Below, piece after piece: positions 27,401-36,483 of a stretch of DNA of 64,000 bases. The DNA comes from Paenibacillus tepidiphilus (lineage in GTDB: Bacteria > Bacillota > Bacilli > Paenibacillales > Paenibacillaceae), in the NCBI RefSeq assembly GCF_008635795.1, contig NZ_VWRQ01000004.1, forward strand, positions 124,001 through 188,000, read 5' to 3'. Position 1 is the stretch's first letter, and each line of letters begins with the position of its first letter. The position numbers were made by a program, and so were the translations under genes. The notes under the pieces were generated by a model. That model saw nothing but the letters and a program-made list of their open reading frames with translations, made no database searches and was not told the DNA's origin.

Positions 27401-28804
27401 TTGATCGGTCATTATGCGTTGAATCAATACGTAACGATAACCTTTTCGGAAGACAAAGGAATTGCATACCTGCAATTTTCAAAGAGAGACGAGAATTTCT
27501 CCTGTTCGGTTGAAGATTTGGAGAGCTTTCTGTCCGGTCAGGACATTCGTTACGGAATTCAGCATGATATAGTGAGACGGATCAGCAGCAATCCGGAGGA
27601 GTATTTCTTCAGCAGAGTTCCGATAGCCATCGGAGATGCTCCGGAGAATGGCGTAGACGGCCAGATCAAATATACCGTTGATTTGGAAGAGGACCGTAAA
27701 CCTCTGGAGATGGCGGACGGCAAAGTCGACTATAAAGATTTGGTCCGGCTGCACAATGTGCTGAAGGGCCAGCTGATTGCCCAAGCCATTCCTCCCCGTC
27801 CGGGAAAAAGCGGCAAGACGGTCACCGGTGAAGTTCTGCCGTTCAAAGCGGGCAAGGAAGCGCGGTTTAAGGTGGGGAAGAACGTGCTGATAGACGGGGA
27901 CGGAACCTCGATGTATGCCGCGATTGACGGGCTGGTTACTCTAACCGATAAAGGCAAAGTTAATGTGTTCCCCGTATATGAAGTTAACGGTGATGTGGAT
28001 TACAGCACAGGCAACATTGATTTTGTCGGAACGGTCGTCATCCGCGGGAATGTCCTCACCGGCTTCACTGTCAAGTCCGCAGGAGATATCCGGGTAGTCG
28101 GGGGTGTAGAAGGGGCCGAGCTTGTTGCCGGAGGCTCCATCGAAGTGACCGGAGGAATTATCGGCTACAATAAGGGCCTGGTAAACGCGAGCAAGAATGT
28201 GAAGGTATCTTTTATCCAGGACGGGAACGTGGTCGCGGGTGAAGATGTGATCGTCTCGCAGAGCATCATGCATTCGAGTGTCCGTGCAGGACGCGATGTG
28301 ATTTGTAACGGCACCAAGGGGTTGATTGTCGGAGGAACGGTCCAGGCCGGGGAGCGGGTCGTGGCACGTACAATCGGCAATACAATGTCTACGGCAACCG
28401 CCATTGAAGTCGGGGTCGTACCGGAGCTGCGCAATGAGATGAACGAGCTGCGCCAGGAGCTCCGCCAGCTTCTGGAGAACGAAGATAAGACCAACAAGGC
28501 GCTGTATCTGCTTAATCAGCTGGCGGGCAGCGGACAGCTATCTCCGGATAAAGTGGCACTGCGGGTCAAGCTGAACGCCACGAAGCAGTCCCATCTCCGC
28601 GAAGAGAAGCGGATTAAGGAGCGGACACTGGAGATTGAACGCATGCTGGAGGATAACGGCCGGGCCCGGGTCGAAGTGGTAAGAACGATCTATGGCGGCT
28701 CCAAAATCGTCATTGGCAGATATACACGTTTTGTCAAAGATCCCACGGAGCGGGTTATCTTCACCTATAATGAAGGCGACATCACGCTCACGCCTTATAT
28801 TTAA
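27401..28804 (+). CDS. FapA (DUF342) family protein
   Basis: A 467-residue protein of the FapA family. Following an N-terminal region that includes AIPPRPGKSGKTVTGE (about 127-142), the middle (about 195-320) is built of repeated short strands rich in Gly and Val typical of a right-handed beta helix, and the C-terminal third has a coiled coil (about 340-420, LRNEMNELRQELRQLLENE). Members of the family are linked to polymer-forming or signalling roles, but the function here is unknown. The start is TTG 27401, with AAGGGGGA at 27387-27394. It follows sigD, unlike in B. subtilis. Confidence 0.85.
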   Translation: MIGHYALNQYVTITFSEDKGIAYLQFSKRDENFSCSVEDLESFLSGQDIRYGIQHDIVRRISSNPEEYFFSRVPIAIGDAPENGVDGQIKYTVDLEEDRKPLEMADGKVDYKDLVRLHNVLKGQLIAQAIPPRPGKSGKTVTGEVLPFKAGKEARFKVGKNVLIDGDGTSMYAAIDGLVTLTDKGKVNVFPVYEVNGDVDYSTGNIDFVGTVVIRGNVLTGFTVKSAGDIRVVGGVEGAELVAGGSIEVTGGIIGYNKGLVNASKNVKVSFIQDGNVVAGEDVIVSQSIMHSSVRAGRDVICNGTKGLIVGGTVQAGERVVARTIGNTMSTATAIEVGVVPELRNEMNELRQELRQLLENEDKTNKALYLLNQLAGSGQLSPDKVALRVKLNATKQSHLREEKRIKERTLEIERMLEDNGRARVEVVRTIYGGSKIVIGRYTRFVKDPTERVIFTYNEGDITLTPYI

Positions 28805-28885
28805 CTTTGGCGGGCAGCGTACAGCGGCCGGCCATTCCTTGATTTATAAGCAGTATACTTTGGATCAGGAAGAGGGCCCAATACG

Positions 28886-29194
28886 ATGAGTATGAAACCG
28901 GTGGAACTGCAAATTGCCTTGCCGCGGACGACCGATGCCGGAAAAGTCCAGAACGATTTACAGCAGCGCCCGCTGATTACACAGCAGCAGATTTCCGCAG
29001 AGGGCATTAAGCAGGCACAGCAATCGGCGCGTCGCAGCGCAGAGATTGATGAGCCGGCAGATGCCAAGCTGCACAGCAGGGAGGGACGGAGCCGGCAGCC
29101 TCACCAGCAGGCCGAGGCGAAAGCCGAGAGAGAGGAGGATGTCCATGAGGCCGAACATCCTTACAAGGGACACCGGATCGATCTCAGTCTCTGA
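28886..29194 (+). CDS. Small charged, probably disordered protein
   Basis: I do not recognise a characterised family. The 102-residue product is rich in Gln, Arg, Glu and Ala, with no membrane segment and no clear fold; the last residues, HPYKGHRIDLSL, look like a conserved tail motif. AGGAAGAGGG at 28868-28877 precedes ATG 28886. It lies between the fapA-like and swrB-like genes, so it is probably cotranscribed with the flagellar operon. A structural or adaptor role is only a guess. Confidence 0.65.
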   Translation: MSMKPVELQIALPRTTDAGKVQNDLQQRPLITQQQISAEGIKQAQQSARRSAEIDEPADAKLHSREGRSRQPHQQAEAKAEREEDVHEAEHPYKGHRIDLSL

Positions 29195-29230
29195 TCTGGG
29201 CAAATTTAATGGTTAAGGAGATAAAAGCAT

Positions 29231-29788
29231 TTGGAACCTTGGGTATATATAGTGCTGGTGGGCGTGGCCGCGATTGGATACGCCCTGATGATCCCGGCAC
29301 GGAAGAAGGAGAAGACGGAAGGGCAGCAGAGCCTGAAGGATACGGAAGCGGCACTGGAGCTTTACATGTCGGATCTCGAACGCGAGAATGAAAAGATGAT
29401 AGAGCTGGTCGCCGCCCTCAAGCAGCAGAGCCAGCAGAGCAAGGCGGCAATGCAGGAAGAAATCGGCGGGCTCCGGCAGCAAGTATCCGAGCTGCGCAGC
29501 CACACGGAACGGCTGGAGTCCAGACTTGATGCGAGCGAGCGGGGACTGCAGGAATTGACGGTAGCACAGGCGCGTGCCGAGGCTGCCCTGTCCGCGCCCG
29601 GACGCTCCGAAGCCGTGCAGGAGCAGGCCAAGCCGAAACCGGTCAGCTCGATCAAGCTGCGTTACCCGCGGCTGTTTGAGCTTTATGAAGAAGGGAAATC
29701 GATTGATGCCATCGCCAAGATGGCCGGTTTGCAGCGGGGTGAGGTACAGCTCATCCTGCAGCTAGCCAAACAGGAGGAATCGGTATGA
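29231..29788 (+). CDS. swrB: SwrB-like membrane protein (YlxL, DUF6115-like)
   Basis: In B. subtilis, SwrB (YlxL) follows sigD and promotes flagellar gate activation. This 185-residue protein has the same layout: an N-terminal membrane segment (about 4-20), a coiled coil (about 40-110), a variable part, and a C-terminal helix-turn-helix-like segment around LFELYEEGKSIDAIAKMAGLQ that resembles the SwrB tail. The start is TTG 29231, ten bases after AAGGAG (29215-29220). Identity is inferred from layout and position and is not certain. Confidence 0.75.
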   Translation: MEPWVYIVLVGVAAIGYALMIPARKKEKTEGQQSLKDTEAALELYMSDLERENEKMIELVAALKQQSQQSKAAMQEEIGGLRQQVSELRSHTERLESRLDASERGLQELTVAQARAEAALSAPGRSEAVQEQAKPKPVSSIKLRYPRLFELYEEGKSIDAIAKMAGLQRGEVQLILQLAKQEESV

Positions 29789-30408
29789 TGAAGAACCGAT
29801 CCTTCCTGCTAGGGCTGGGCGCAGGGCTGATTATCGGCGCACTGCTCCTGCAGCTGATGATCGCCGGCGGAGCGGCACCCATGACGAAAGAGCAACTGGT
29901 GCGCGAAGCCGCCCGGCTGAATCTGGTAGTTGAGGATCCGGCCGCGCCGGCAGCAAGCCCCGAACAAGGTGCCGCTGAAGGGGAGCAGCCTGCCCAGAAT
30001 AGCCAAGCCGGAGACCAGCCTGAGACTTCAGCAGCACCGGAGTCTCCGAGTCCGGGACCTTCGGCACCGGGAGAGGCCAGCGCTCCATCACAGCCAGCCG
30101 AGCCTTCGGCGCCTGCGGCTTCGTCCTCGCAGCAGCCGGTAAGCTCAGCAGACGCTGCAAGCGCACCGGCAGCTCCGGCTACCCCCGAACCGGCTGCCGG
30201 GTTGGTCAGCGTGCGCATTCCGACAGGGGCGACGCTCTCCGAAACGGCGGATATTCTGGCCGCAGCCGGGGTTATAGCGGACAAACAGGCTTTTCTGGAT
30301 GCGGCGCTGGCCCGTAAGATCAACCGGATTATCCAATACGGCAGCTACAGCTTCACTAGAGGAGAGAGCAACGGCTCTATTATTGACAAGTTAATCAGCG
30401 TAAAGTAA
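29785..30408 (+). CDS. Membrane protein with an MltG/LysM-like C-terminal domain
   Basis: The 207-residue product has an N-terminal membrane segment (about 6-28), a Pro/Ala/Ser/Glu-rich spacer (about 50-135), and a C-terminal domain (about 140-207) beginning VSVRIPTGATLSETADIL and ending GESNGSIIDKLISVK. That last part resembles the LysM-like N-terminal region of the MltG/YceG lytic transglycosylases, but no catalytic domain follows. It may bind cell wall near the flagellum. ATGA overlaps the swrB-like gene. It is the last gene before the operon terminator. Confidence 0.7.
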   Translation: MMKNRSFLLGLGAGLIIGALLLQLMIAGGAAPMTKEQLVREAARLNLVVEDPAAPAASPEQGAAEGEQPAQNSQAGDQPETSAAPESPSPGPSAPGEASAPSQPAEPSAPAASSSQQPVSSADAASAPAAPATPEPAAGLVSVRIPTGATLSETADILAAAGVIADKQAFLDAALARKINRIIQYGSYSFTRGESNGSIIDKLISVK

Positions 30409-30411
30409 TTC

Positions 30412-30457
30412 AGTTTTGTCCCTATGCGCCATGCGTGGACCGGGCAAAACTTTTTTT
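30412..30457 (+). terminator. Rho-independent terminator of the fla/che operon
   Basis: AGTTTTGTCC (30412-30421) pairs with GGAC (30437-30440) and CAAAACT (30445-30451), with a CGGG bulge, and the stem runs into seven T residues (30451-30457). It lies four bases after the last gene of the flagellar operon, just before the rpsB promoter. Confidence 0.75.
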
Positions 30458-30465
30458 ATGAAACA

Positions 30466-30494
30466 TTGCATCCCGTGTATGATTATGGTATAGT
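30466..30494 (+). promoter_or_regulatory. Sigma-A promoter of rpsB
   Basis: TTGCAT (30466-30471) and TATAGT (30489-30494) are separated by 17 bases. It follows the flagellar terminator and precedes rpsB by about 130 bases, consistent with a long 5' leader. Confidence 0.8.
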
Positions 30495-30500
30495 AATTGA

Positions 30501-30623
30501 CGGTGTTAAAACACACGCCGGTTGATTTCGACAAGGGGTGCTTTCTTCTGAAGAAAGTCTTGTAGAAAAATGATATCCGGCGGAGGAGACACACAATAAA
30601 CCAAACTTAGGAGGTGTGTGAAG
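30501..30623 (+). promoter_or_regulatory. Structured 5' leader of rpsB
   Basis: Two hairpins are visible: CGGTGT (30501-30506) with ACGCCG (30515-30520), including one G-T pair, and a longer one in which ACAAG (30531-30535) pairs with CTTGT (30559-30563) around a perfect inner stem CTTTCTT (30541-30547) with AAGAAAG (30551-30557). A strong TTAGGAGGTG ribosome site ends it. In bacteria S2 can repress its own operon through the leader; whether this leader does so is unknown. Confidence 0.5.
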
Positions 30624-31325
30624 ATGGCAGTAATCTCCATGAAACAGCTGCTTGAAGCTGGGGTACACTTCGGTCATCAGACCCGTCGTTGGAATCCGAA
30701 AATGGATCGTTATATCTTCACTGAAAGAAACGGAATTTACATTATTGACCTGCAGAAAACGGTTAAAAAAGTTGAGGAAGCTTACAACTTTGTTAAGAGC
30801 GTAGCAGGCGAGGGCGGCACAATCTTGTTCGTAGGAACCAAGAAGCAAGCCCAAGACTCTGTGAAAGAAGAAGCCGAACGTTCCGGCATGTTCTTCATCA
30901 ACCAACGCTGGCTCGGCGGTACCCTGACCAACTTCCAGACCATTCAGAAGCGCGTTGACCGCCTGAAGAAGCTGGAACTGTGGGAAGAAGACGGTACTTT
31001 CCAGGTTCTGCCTAAGAAAGAAGTTATCCTTCTCCGCAAAGAGAAAGATCGTCTTGAGAAATTCCTGGGCGGTATCAAGAACATGAAGGGCCTGCCAAGC
31101 GCGCTGTTCATCATCGATCCTCGCAAAGAGCGTATCGCTGTTGCCGAAGCACGCAAATTGGGTATCCCAATTGTAGCTATCGTTGATACCAACTGTGATC
31201 CGGACGAAATCGACTACGTAATTCCAGGCAATGACGACGCAATCCGCGCCGTGAAATTGCTGACTGGCAAAATGGCTGACGCTGTTGTTGAAGCCCATCA
31301 GGGTGAAGACACAACTACAGCTTAA
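30624..31325 (+). CDS. rpsB: 30S ribosomal protein S2
   Basis: RpsB is the S2 protein of the small ribosomal subunit. The start [20 protein letters not shown] and following RRWNPKM region are almost identical to the B. subtilis protein, and the 233-residue length is normal. I use ATG 30624, preceded by TTAGGAGGTG; an in-frame GTG at 30618 falls within the site. Confidence 0.98.
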   Translation: MAVISMKQLLEAGVHFGHQTRRWNPKMDRYIFTERNGIYIIDLQKTVKKVEEAYNFVKSVAGEGGTILFVGTKKQAQDSVKEEAERSGMFFINQRWLGGTLTNFQTIQKRVDRLKKLELWEEDGTFQVLPKKEVILLRKEKDRLEKFLGGIKNMKGLPSALFIIDPRKERIAVAEARKLGIPIVAIVDTNCDPDEIDYVIPGNDDAIRAVKLLTGKMADAVVEAHQGEDTTTA

Positions 31326-31358
31326 GTAGTCTCCGGACTTTTAACAAGAACTTAAATG

Positions 31359-31403
31359 AAAAGGGTGGTTGGCAGGTGGATAACCTCTCACTGCCCTTTT
31401 TTT
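31359..31403 (+). terminator. Terminator or attenuator between rpsB and tsf
   Basis: AAAAGGG (31359-31365) can pair with CCCTTTT (31394-31400), and inside it GGCAG (31371-31375) can pair with CTGCC (31391-31395) as an alternative; a T-run follows to 31403. It could end some rpsB transcripts while allowing read-through to tsf. Confidence 0.7.
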
Positions 31404-31460
31404 GGGATTATGGGCCTGTAAAGGGCTGACTATACAACAACCATTTGGAGGGAATTAACA

Positions 31461-32111
31461 ATGGCAGTAGATGCTAAATCCGTAAAAGAACTTCGTGAAA
31501 GAACAGGCGCAGGCATGCTGGATTGTAAGAAGGCACTGGAAGAAGCTGGCGGCGACATCGCCAAAGCCGCTGACCTGCTTCGTGAAAAAGGTCTCTCCGC
31601 AGCCGCTAACAAAGCTGGCCGCGTAGCTACTGAAGGCGTTGTTGAATCTTACATCCATGCCGGCGGACGTATCGGCGTACTGGTCGAAATCAACTGCGAA
31701 ACTGACTTCGTAGGCAAGACTGACTCCTTCAAAGAATTCGCACGCGACATTGCGATGCAAATCGCTGCAGCCAGCCCACGCTATGTACGCCGCGAAGAAG
31801 TGCCTGCAGAAGAAGTAGAGAAGGAAAAGGAAATTCTTAAGGCGCAAGCACTGAACGAAGGCAAGCCTGAGAAGATCGTTGAAAAGATGGTCGAAGGCCG
31901 CATCTCGAAGTTCTATGAAGAATATTGCTTGCTGGAGCAATCCTTCGTGAAAGACCCTGACAAGACGATTTCCCAACTGCTGAACGAAAAGATCAGCACG
32001 ATCGGAGAGAACATCTCCATCCGCCGTTTTGTCCGTTATGAGCTGGGCGAAGGTCTGGAGAAGAAAGTCGACAACTTTGTAGAAGAAGTAATGGCGCAAG
32101 TTAAACAATAA
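31461..32111 (+). CDS. tsf: Elongation factor Ts, short form
   Basis: EF-Ts recharges EF-Tu by releasing GDP. The 216-residue protein has the N-terminal UBA-like domain with [20 protein letters not shown] (about 8-27) and a core domain with the motif ETDFVGK (about 80-86), then a coiled-coil-like C-terminal end. B. subtilis EF-Ts is about 293 residues, so a core subdomain is missing, as in the short form of Thermus. The frame is intact, so this is a normal short variant rather than a truncation. AGGGAATT precedes the ATG. Confidence 0.97.
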   Translation: MAVDAKSVKELRERTGAGMLDCKKALEEAGGDIAKAADLLREKGLSAAANKAGRVATEGVVESYIHAGGRIGVLVEINCETDFVGKTDSFKEFARDIAMQIAAASPRYVRREEVPAEEVEKEKEILKAQALNEGKPEKIVEKMVEGRISKFYEEYCLLEQSFVKDPDKTISQLLNEKISTIGENISIRRFVRYELGEGLEKKVDNFVEEVMAQVKQ

Positions 32112-32168
32112 TATTCCCGCCGGATTTGAAGCTGGAGCAGAATTGAATAAAGGCAAGCATCATAAGAG

Positions 32169-32202
32169 CGGAACACAGTCCAAATCAGTGTTCCGTCTTT
32201 TG
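32169..32202 (+). terminator. Rho-independent terminator after tsf
   Basis: CGGAACAC (32169-32176) pairs perfectly with GTGTTCCG (32188-32195), followed by TCTTTTGT. It lies between tsf and pyrH, and could reduce read-through into pyrH. Confidence 0.75.
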
Positions 32203-32205
32203 TAA

Positions 32206-32951
<746 letters not shown>

Positions 32952-32952
<1 letters not shown>

Positions 32953-33506
32953 TGCCGCAAGCGGTGAAGAAAAATGCCGAAGAACGTATGGAAAAAGCGA
33001 TCGGAGCACTGAAGCGCGATCTGGCGACATTGCGTGCGGGCCGTGCGTCCACAGCACTTTTGGACCGGATTCAGGTCGAGTATTATGGAGCGCCGACTCC
33101 TGTGAACCAGCTGGCCAACATCAGTACCCCGGATTCCCGGACACTGCTGATCCAGCCTTGGGACAGATCATCGCTATCCGATATTGAACGGGCGATTATG
33201 AAATCCGATCTGGGGCTGACGCCAGCCAACGACGGAACCATTATCCGCCTGAGCATTCCTCCGCTGACCGAAGAGCGCCGCAGCGAACTGGTGAAGCTGA
33301 CGAAGAAATTCGGCGAAGAAGCGAAGGTAGCTATCCGCAATATCCGCCGCGATGCCAACGACGACATCAAGAAGATGGAGAAGAACGGCATCTCGGAAGA
33401 TGAATCCCGCGGTCATCAGGAGGATATCCAGAAATCAACGGATAAGTTCATAGCCGAAGTCGATAAAGTGCTCTTGGCCAAAGAAAAAGAGATTATGGAA
33501 GTATAA
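32952..33506 (+). CDS. frr: Ribosome recycling factor
   Basis: Frr splits post-termination ribosomes together with EF-G. The 184-residue protein has the expected length and family segments, including [20 protein letters not shown] (about 26-45) and [15 protein letters not shown] (about 104-118). It overlaps pyrH by one base, which suggests coupled translation. Confidence 0.98.
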
Positions 33507-33513
33507 GAATTTC

Positions 33514-33560
33514 AAGAGACTAAGAGGCCCCTCCGTTTATGGTGGGGTTTGTCTCTTTCT
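33514..33560 (+). terminator. Rho-independent terminator after frr
   Basis: AAGAGAC (33514-33520) pairs with GTCTCTT (33551-33557) around an inner CCCC/GGGG stem, with TCTT following. It separates frr from uppS. Confidence 0.7.
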
Positions 33561-33585
33561 TAAGAAGAGCTTGGAGGAAACGGAA

Positions 33586-34353
33586 ATGATCAAACGGGTT
33601 CAAGCGTGGCTGGGCCGTAAAGACGGGCAGCAGCCAGTCGAGATTTCACCGGACAATATTCCCCGGCATGTGGCTATCATTATGGATGGCAACGGACGAT
33701 GGGCGAAGAGCCGCGGATTGCCGCGGATTATCGGACATCAGAACGGCATGAAGGCAGTCAAACGGGCGACGATCGCCGCGAATGATCTGGGCGTGGAATT
33801 CCTGACGATGTATGCTTTTTCAACCGAGAACTGGAAACGTCCTAAGGATGAAGTCGATTTTCTAATGCGTCTTCCTGTGGAGTTTTTGGCCATTGAGCTG
33901 GATGAGCTGATTGAGAAAAATGTCCAGGTGCGTGTGATGGGCGATGCCGATGCTCTGCCCGAGCATACCCGCAAGGCGATGGAGGAGGCGGTGGCCCGGA
34001 CCCGGGAGAACACCGGACTGGTGCTCAACTTCGCTTTGAACTACGGCTCTCGCAAAGAGATTGAGGATTGCATGCGCAGTATGGGTGAGGACATCCGGGC
34101 CGGAGTGCTGGCGCCGGAGGAGATTACCTCGGAGCTTATCGACAGCAGGCTGTTATCCGGCGGCTTGCCCGATCCTGATCTGCTGATTCGGACGAGCGGA
34201 GAAATGAGACTCAGCAACTTTATGCTTTGGCAGGTCGCTTACAGCGAGCTGTGGTTTACGGATATCTACTGGCCAGAGTTCGACAAGACGCATCTACTGC
34301 AGGCGGTGGCGGAATATCAGCGCCGTTCGCGCCGGTACGGCGGATTGAAGTAG
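33586..34353 (+). CDS. uppS: Undecaprenyl diphosphate synthase UppS
   Basis: UppS makes the C55 lipid carrier for cell wall synthesis. The catalytic Asp lies in the IMDGNGRWAK motif (about 31-40), and the C-terminal SGEMRLSNFMLWQ segment with the RTSGE context is clear. I use ATG 33586 (255 residues), eight bases after GGAGG; an in-frame TTG at 33571 is within the site. cdsA follows 19 bases downstream. Confidence 0.97.
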   Translation: MIKRVQAWLGRKDGQQPVEISPDNIPRHVAIIMDGNGRWAKSRGLPRIIGHQNGMKAVKRATIAANDLGVEFLTMYAFSTENWKRPKDEVDFLMRLPVEFLAIELDELIEKNVQVRVMGDADALPEHTRKAMEEAVARTRENTGLVLNFALNYGSRKEIEDCMRSMGEDIRAGVLAPEEITSELIDSRLLSGGLPDPDLLIRTSGEMRLSNFMLWQVAYSELWFTDIYWPEFDKTHLLQAVAEYQRRSRRYGGLK

Positions 34354-34372
34354 CCTGATGGGGGTTTGAATA

Positions 34373-35176
34373 TTGAAGCAGCGATTGATTACCGGTATTT
34401 TAGCCGGAGCGTTGTTTTTGGGCATGTGCGTATGGGGAGGCTGGCCTTACCAGCTTTTGCTTGCGGCAATGGCACTTATCGGAACCTATGAATTTATCGT
34501 AATGACCGGAATACCGGCAGCGGGAGCGCTTGCTGCCCTGGCGTATCTCAGCGTACTTGGCTTTATGATTCCTTGGGGGCTGCTGGAAACCTCGCCCTGG
34601 TTCACATGGGAGCAGGGAATCTGGCTGCTGCTGCTGCTCTTCCTGCTGGTTACGGTGTTTACCAAAAACAAGCGGGATATTAAAATAGTCGCGCTTCTCT
34701 TTACGGGTATGCTATATATCGGGATGGGCTTTTCATACATGGGAGTGACCCGCGGTGCGGAGGACGGCCACGGCCTGCTGTGGACCTTTCTGCTCTTGAG
34801 CTGCATTTGGGGCAGTGACGCTGGCGCCTATTTTGTCGGACGCAGCTTTGGCAAGAATAAGCTCTGGCCGGCAATCAGCCCCAACAAAACCATCGAAGGC
34901 GCTTTGGGCGGAGTGCTTATTGCAATCGTCATCTCCGTCATTTATGCACTGGCCGCACCGGATGTTCTGACCATAGGGCGTGCGCTGCTTATTGGCGCTT
35001 CCTGCGCGGTACTCGGACAACTCGGCGATCTGGTTCAGTCTGCTTACAAACGGGTGTACGGCATCAAAGATTCAGGCTCACTGCTGCCAGGTCACGGGGG
35101 CATCCTGGACCGCTGCGACAGCTGGATCATCGTATTTCCTTTCGTACATATCGTAATGCTGATGCCTTACTATTAA
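34373..35176 (+). CDS. cdsA: Phosphatidate cytidylyltransferase CdsA
   Basis: CdsA makes CDP-diacylglycerol for phospholipids. The 267-residue polytopic protein has about seven membrane segments and the family signature near the C terminus, in which KRVYGIKDSGSLLPGHGG (about 225-242) leads into ILDRCDS. The start is TTG 34373 with GATGGGGG upstream. Confidence 0.96.
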   Translation: MKQRLITGILAGALFLGMCVWGGWPYQLLLAAMALIGTYEFIVMTGIPAAGALAALAYLSVLGFMIPWGLLETSPWFTWEQGIWLLLLLFLLVTVFTKNKRDIKIVALLFTGMLYIGMGFSYMGVTRGAEDGHGLLWTFLLLSCIWGSDAGAYFVGRSFGKNKLWPAISPNKTIEGALGGVLIAIVISVIYALAAPDVLTIGRALLIGASCAVLGQLGDLVQSAYKRVYGIKDSGSLLPGHGGILDRCDSWIIVFPFVHIVMLMPYY

Positions 35177-35200
35177 CGGGCGGGAAGAGGGTATAATCCA

Positions 35201-36340
35201 GTGAAAAAGATAAGTATACTCGGCTCCACCGGGTCAATCGGCACACAAACACTTGACGTTGTAGCCATGCACCCGGAGGACTTTGCAATAGACGGCCTTG
35301 CGGCCGGAAGCAATACGGCACTGCTCCTGGAGCAGTGCCGGCGGTTCAAGCCGCGCCGGGTCTCCGTAGGAAGCAAGGCGCTTGCTGATGAGATCCGCTC
35401 CAGTCTGCCTGACGGCACAGAGCTGTTCTATGGGGAAGAGGGACTGGTGGAAATCGCCGCCGGCGGTGAAGCCGAAATGATTGTTACAGCGCTTGTGGGC
35501 AGCGTCGGTCTTGAATCTACGCTCGCTGCCATTGAAGCGGGACGGAATATCGGCCTTGCCAACAAGGAGACGCTTGTTACGGCGGGTCACCTGGTCATGG
35601 AAGCGGTTCGCCGGACGGGTGTCAGCCTGCTGCCGGTCGACAGCGAGCATTCGGCAATCTTCCAGTGTCTGAACGGGGAGAACCGCAGAGACATTGCCGG
35701 AATTACAATTACCGCTTCCGGCGGATCTTTCCGCGACTATAGCCGGGCTGAACTGTCCAATGTGACTGTGGAAGACGCGCTGCGTCATCCCAACTGGAGC
35801 ATGGGCGCCAAAATCACCATTGATTCGGCAACCATGGTGAATAAAGGGCTGGAGGTCATTGAAGCCCGCTGGCTGTTTGATTTGCCTTATGAGCAGATTC
35901 ATGTGCTGCTTCATCCGGAGAGCATTATCCATTCGTTCGTCGAATTCCAGGACAGCAGCATTATCGCTCAGCTGGGCAGCCCGGATATGCGCGTTCCAAT
36001 TCAATATGCGCTGACGTATCCACAGCGGCTGGTTTCTCCGGCCAAGAGCTTGTCCCTGGCAGAAACAGGCCGCCTTACCTTCCGGGAGATGGATCTGGTA
36101 CGCTATCCGGCACTGCGGATGGCCATTGAAAGCGGCAAAGCCGGGGGGACGGCCCCAACGGCCTTCAATGCCGCGAACGAGATCGCCGTGGCGCGGTTTC
36201 TGCGCCGGGAAATCCCTTTCCTGCGCATTGAAGAGATCATTGATGAGGTGCTGCAGCGCCATCAGAATACGGCCAGTCCGGACCTGCAGCAGATCAAGGA
36301 ATGCGATGCCGCTGTCCGTACGCTTGCTGCGGGGCTGTAA
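35201..36340 (+). CDS. dxr: 1-Deoxy-D-xylulose 5-phosphate reductoisomerase
   Basis: Dxr carries out the first committed step of the MEP isoprenoid route, giving MEP with NADPH. The NADPH loop [12 protein letters not shown] (about 6-17), the EHSAIFQCL metal/substrate motif (about 147-155) and the region [12 protein letters not shown] (about 170-181) are present, and the length of 379 is normal. The start is GTG 35201. Placement between cdsA and rseP is conserved. Confidence 0.97.
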   Translation: MKKISILGSTGSIGTQTLDVVAMHPEDFAIDGLAAGSNTALLLEQCRRFKPRRVSVGSKALADEIRSSLPDGTELFYGEEGLVEIAAGGEAEMIVTALVGSVGLESTLAAIEAGRNIGLANKETLVTAGHLVMEAVRRTGVSLLPVDSEHSAIFQCLNGENRRDIAGITITASGGSFRDYSRAELSNVTVEDALRHPNWSMGAKITIDSATMVNKGLEVIEARWLFDLPYEQIHVLLHPESIIHSFVEFQDSSIIAQLGSPDMRVPIQYALTYPQRLVSPAKSLSLAETGRLTFREMDLVRYPALRMAIESGKAGGTAPTAFNAANEIAVARFLRREIPFLRIEEIIDEVLQRHQNTASPDLQQIKECDAAVRTLAAGL

Positions 36341-36483
36341 TCGCGGAATTGTCTCACCGGCGGGAAGTGGACATCACCCTGTAAAAATAGACCGGGACAA
36401 GTGATTCTCTTGTGAAGGACCTTGGAATAATGATAAATTAAGAGGACATACTTCGGTCTTAACCAAAAGGGGGAATGTTACGC

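Noticed and set aside
36341..36483. Promoter before rseP (TTGTGA at 36410 with TAAATT at 36434)
   Set aside because: The -10 box is poor and the spacing is 18, so I do not call it.
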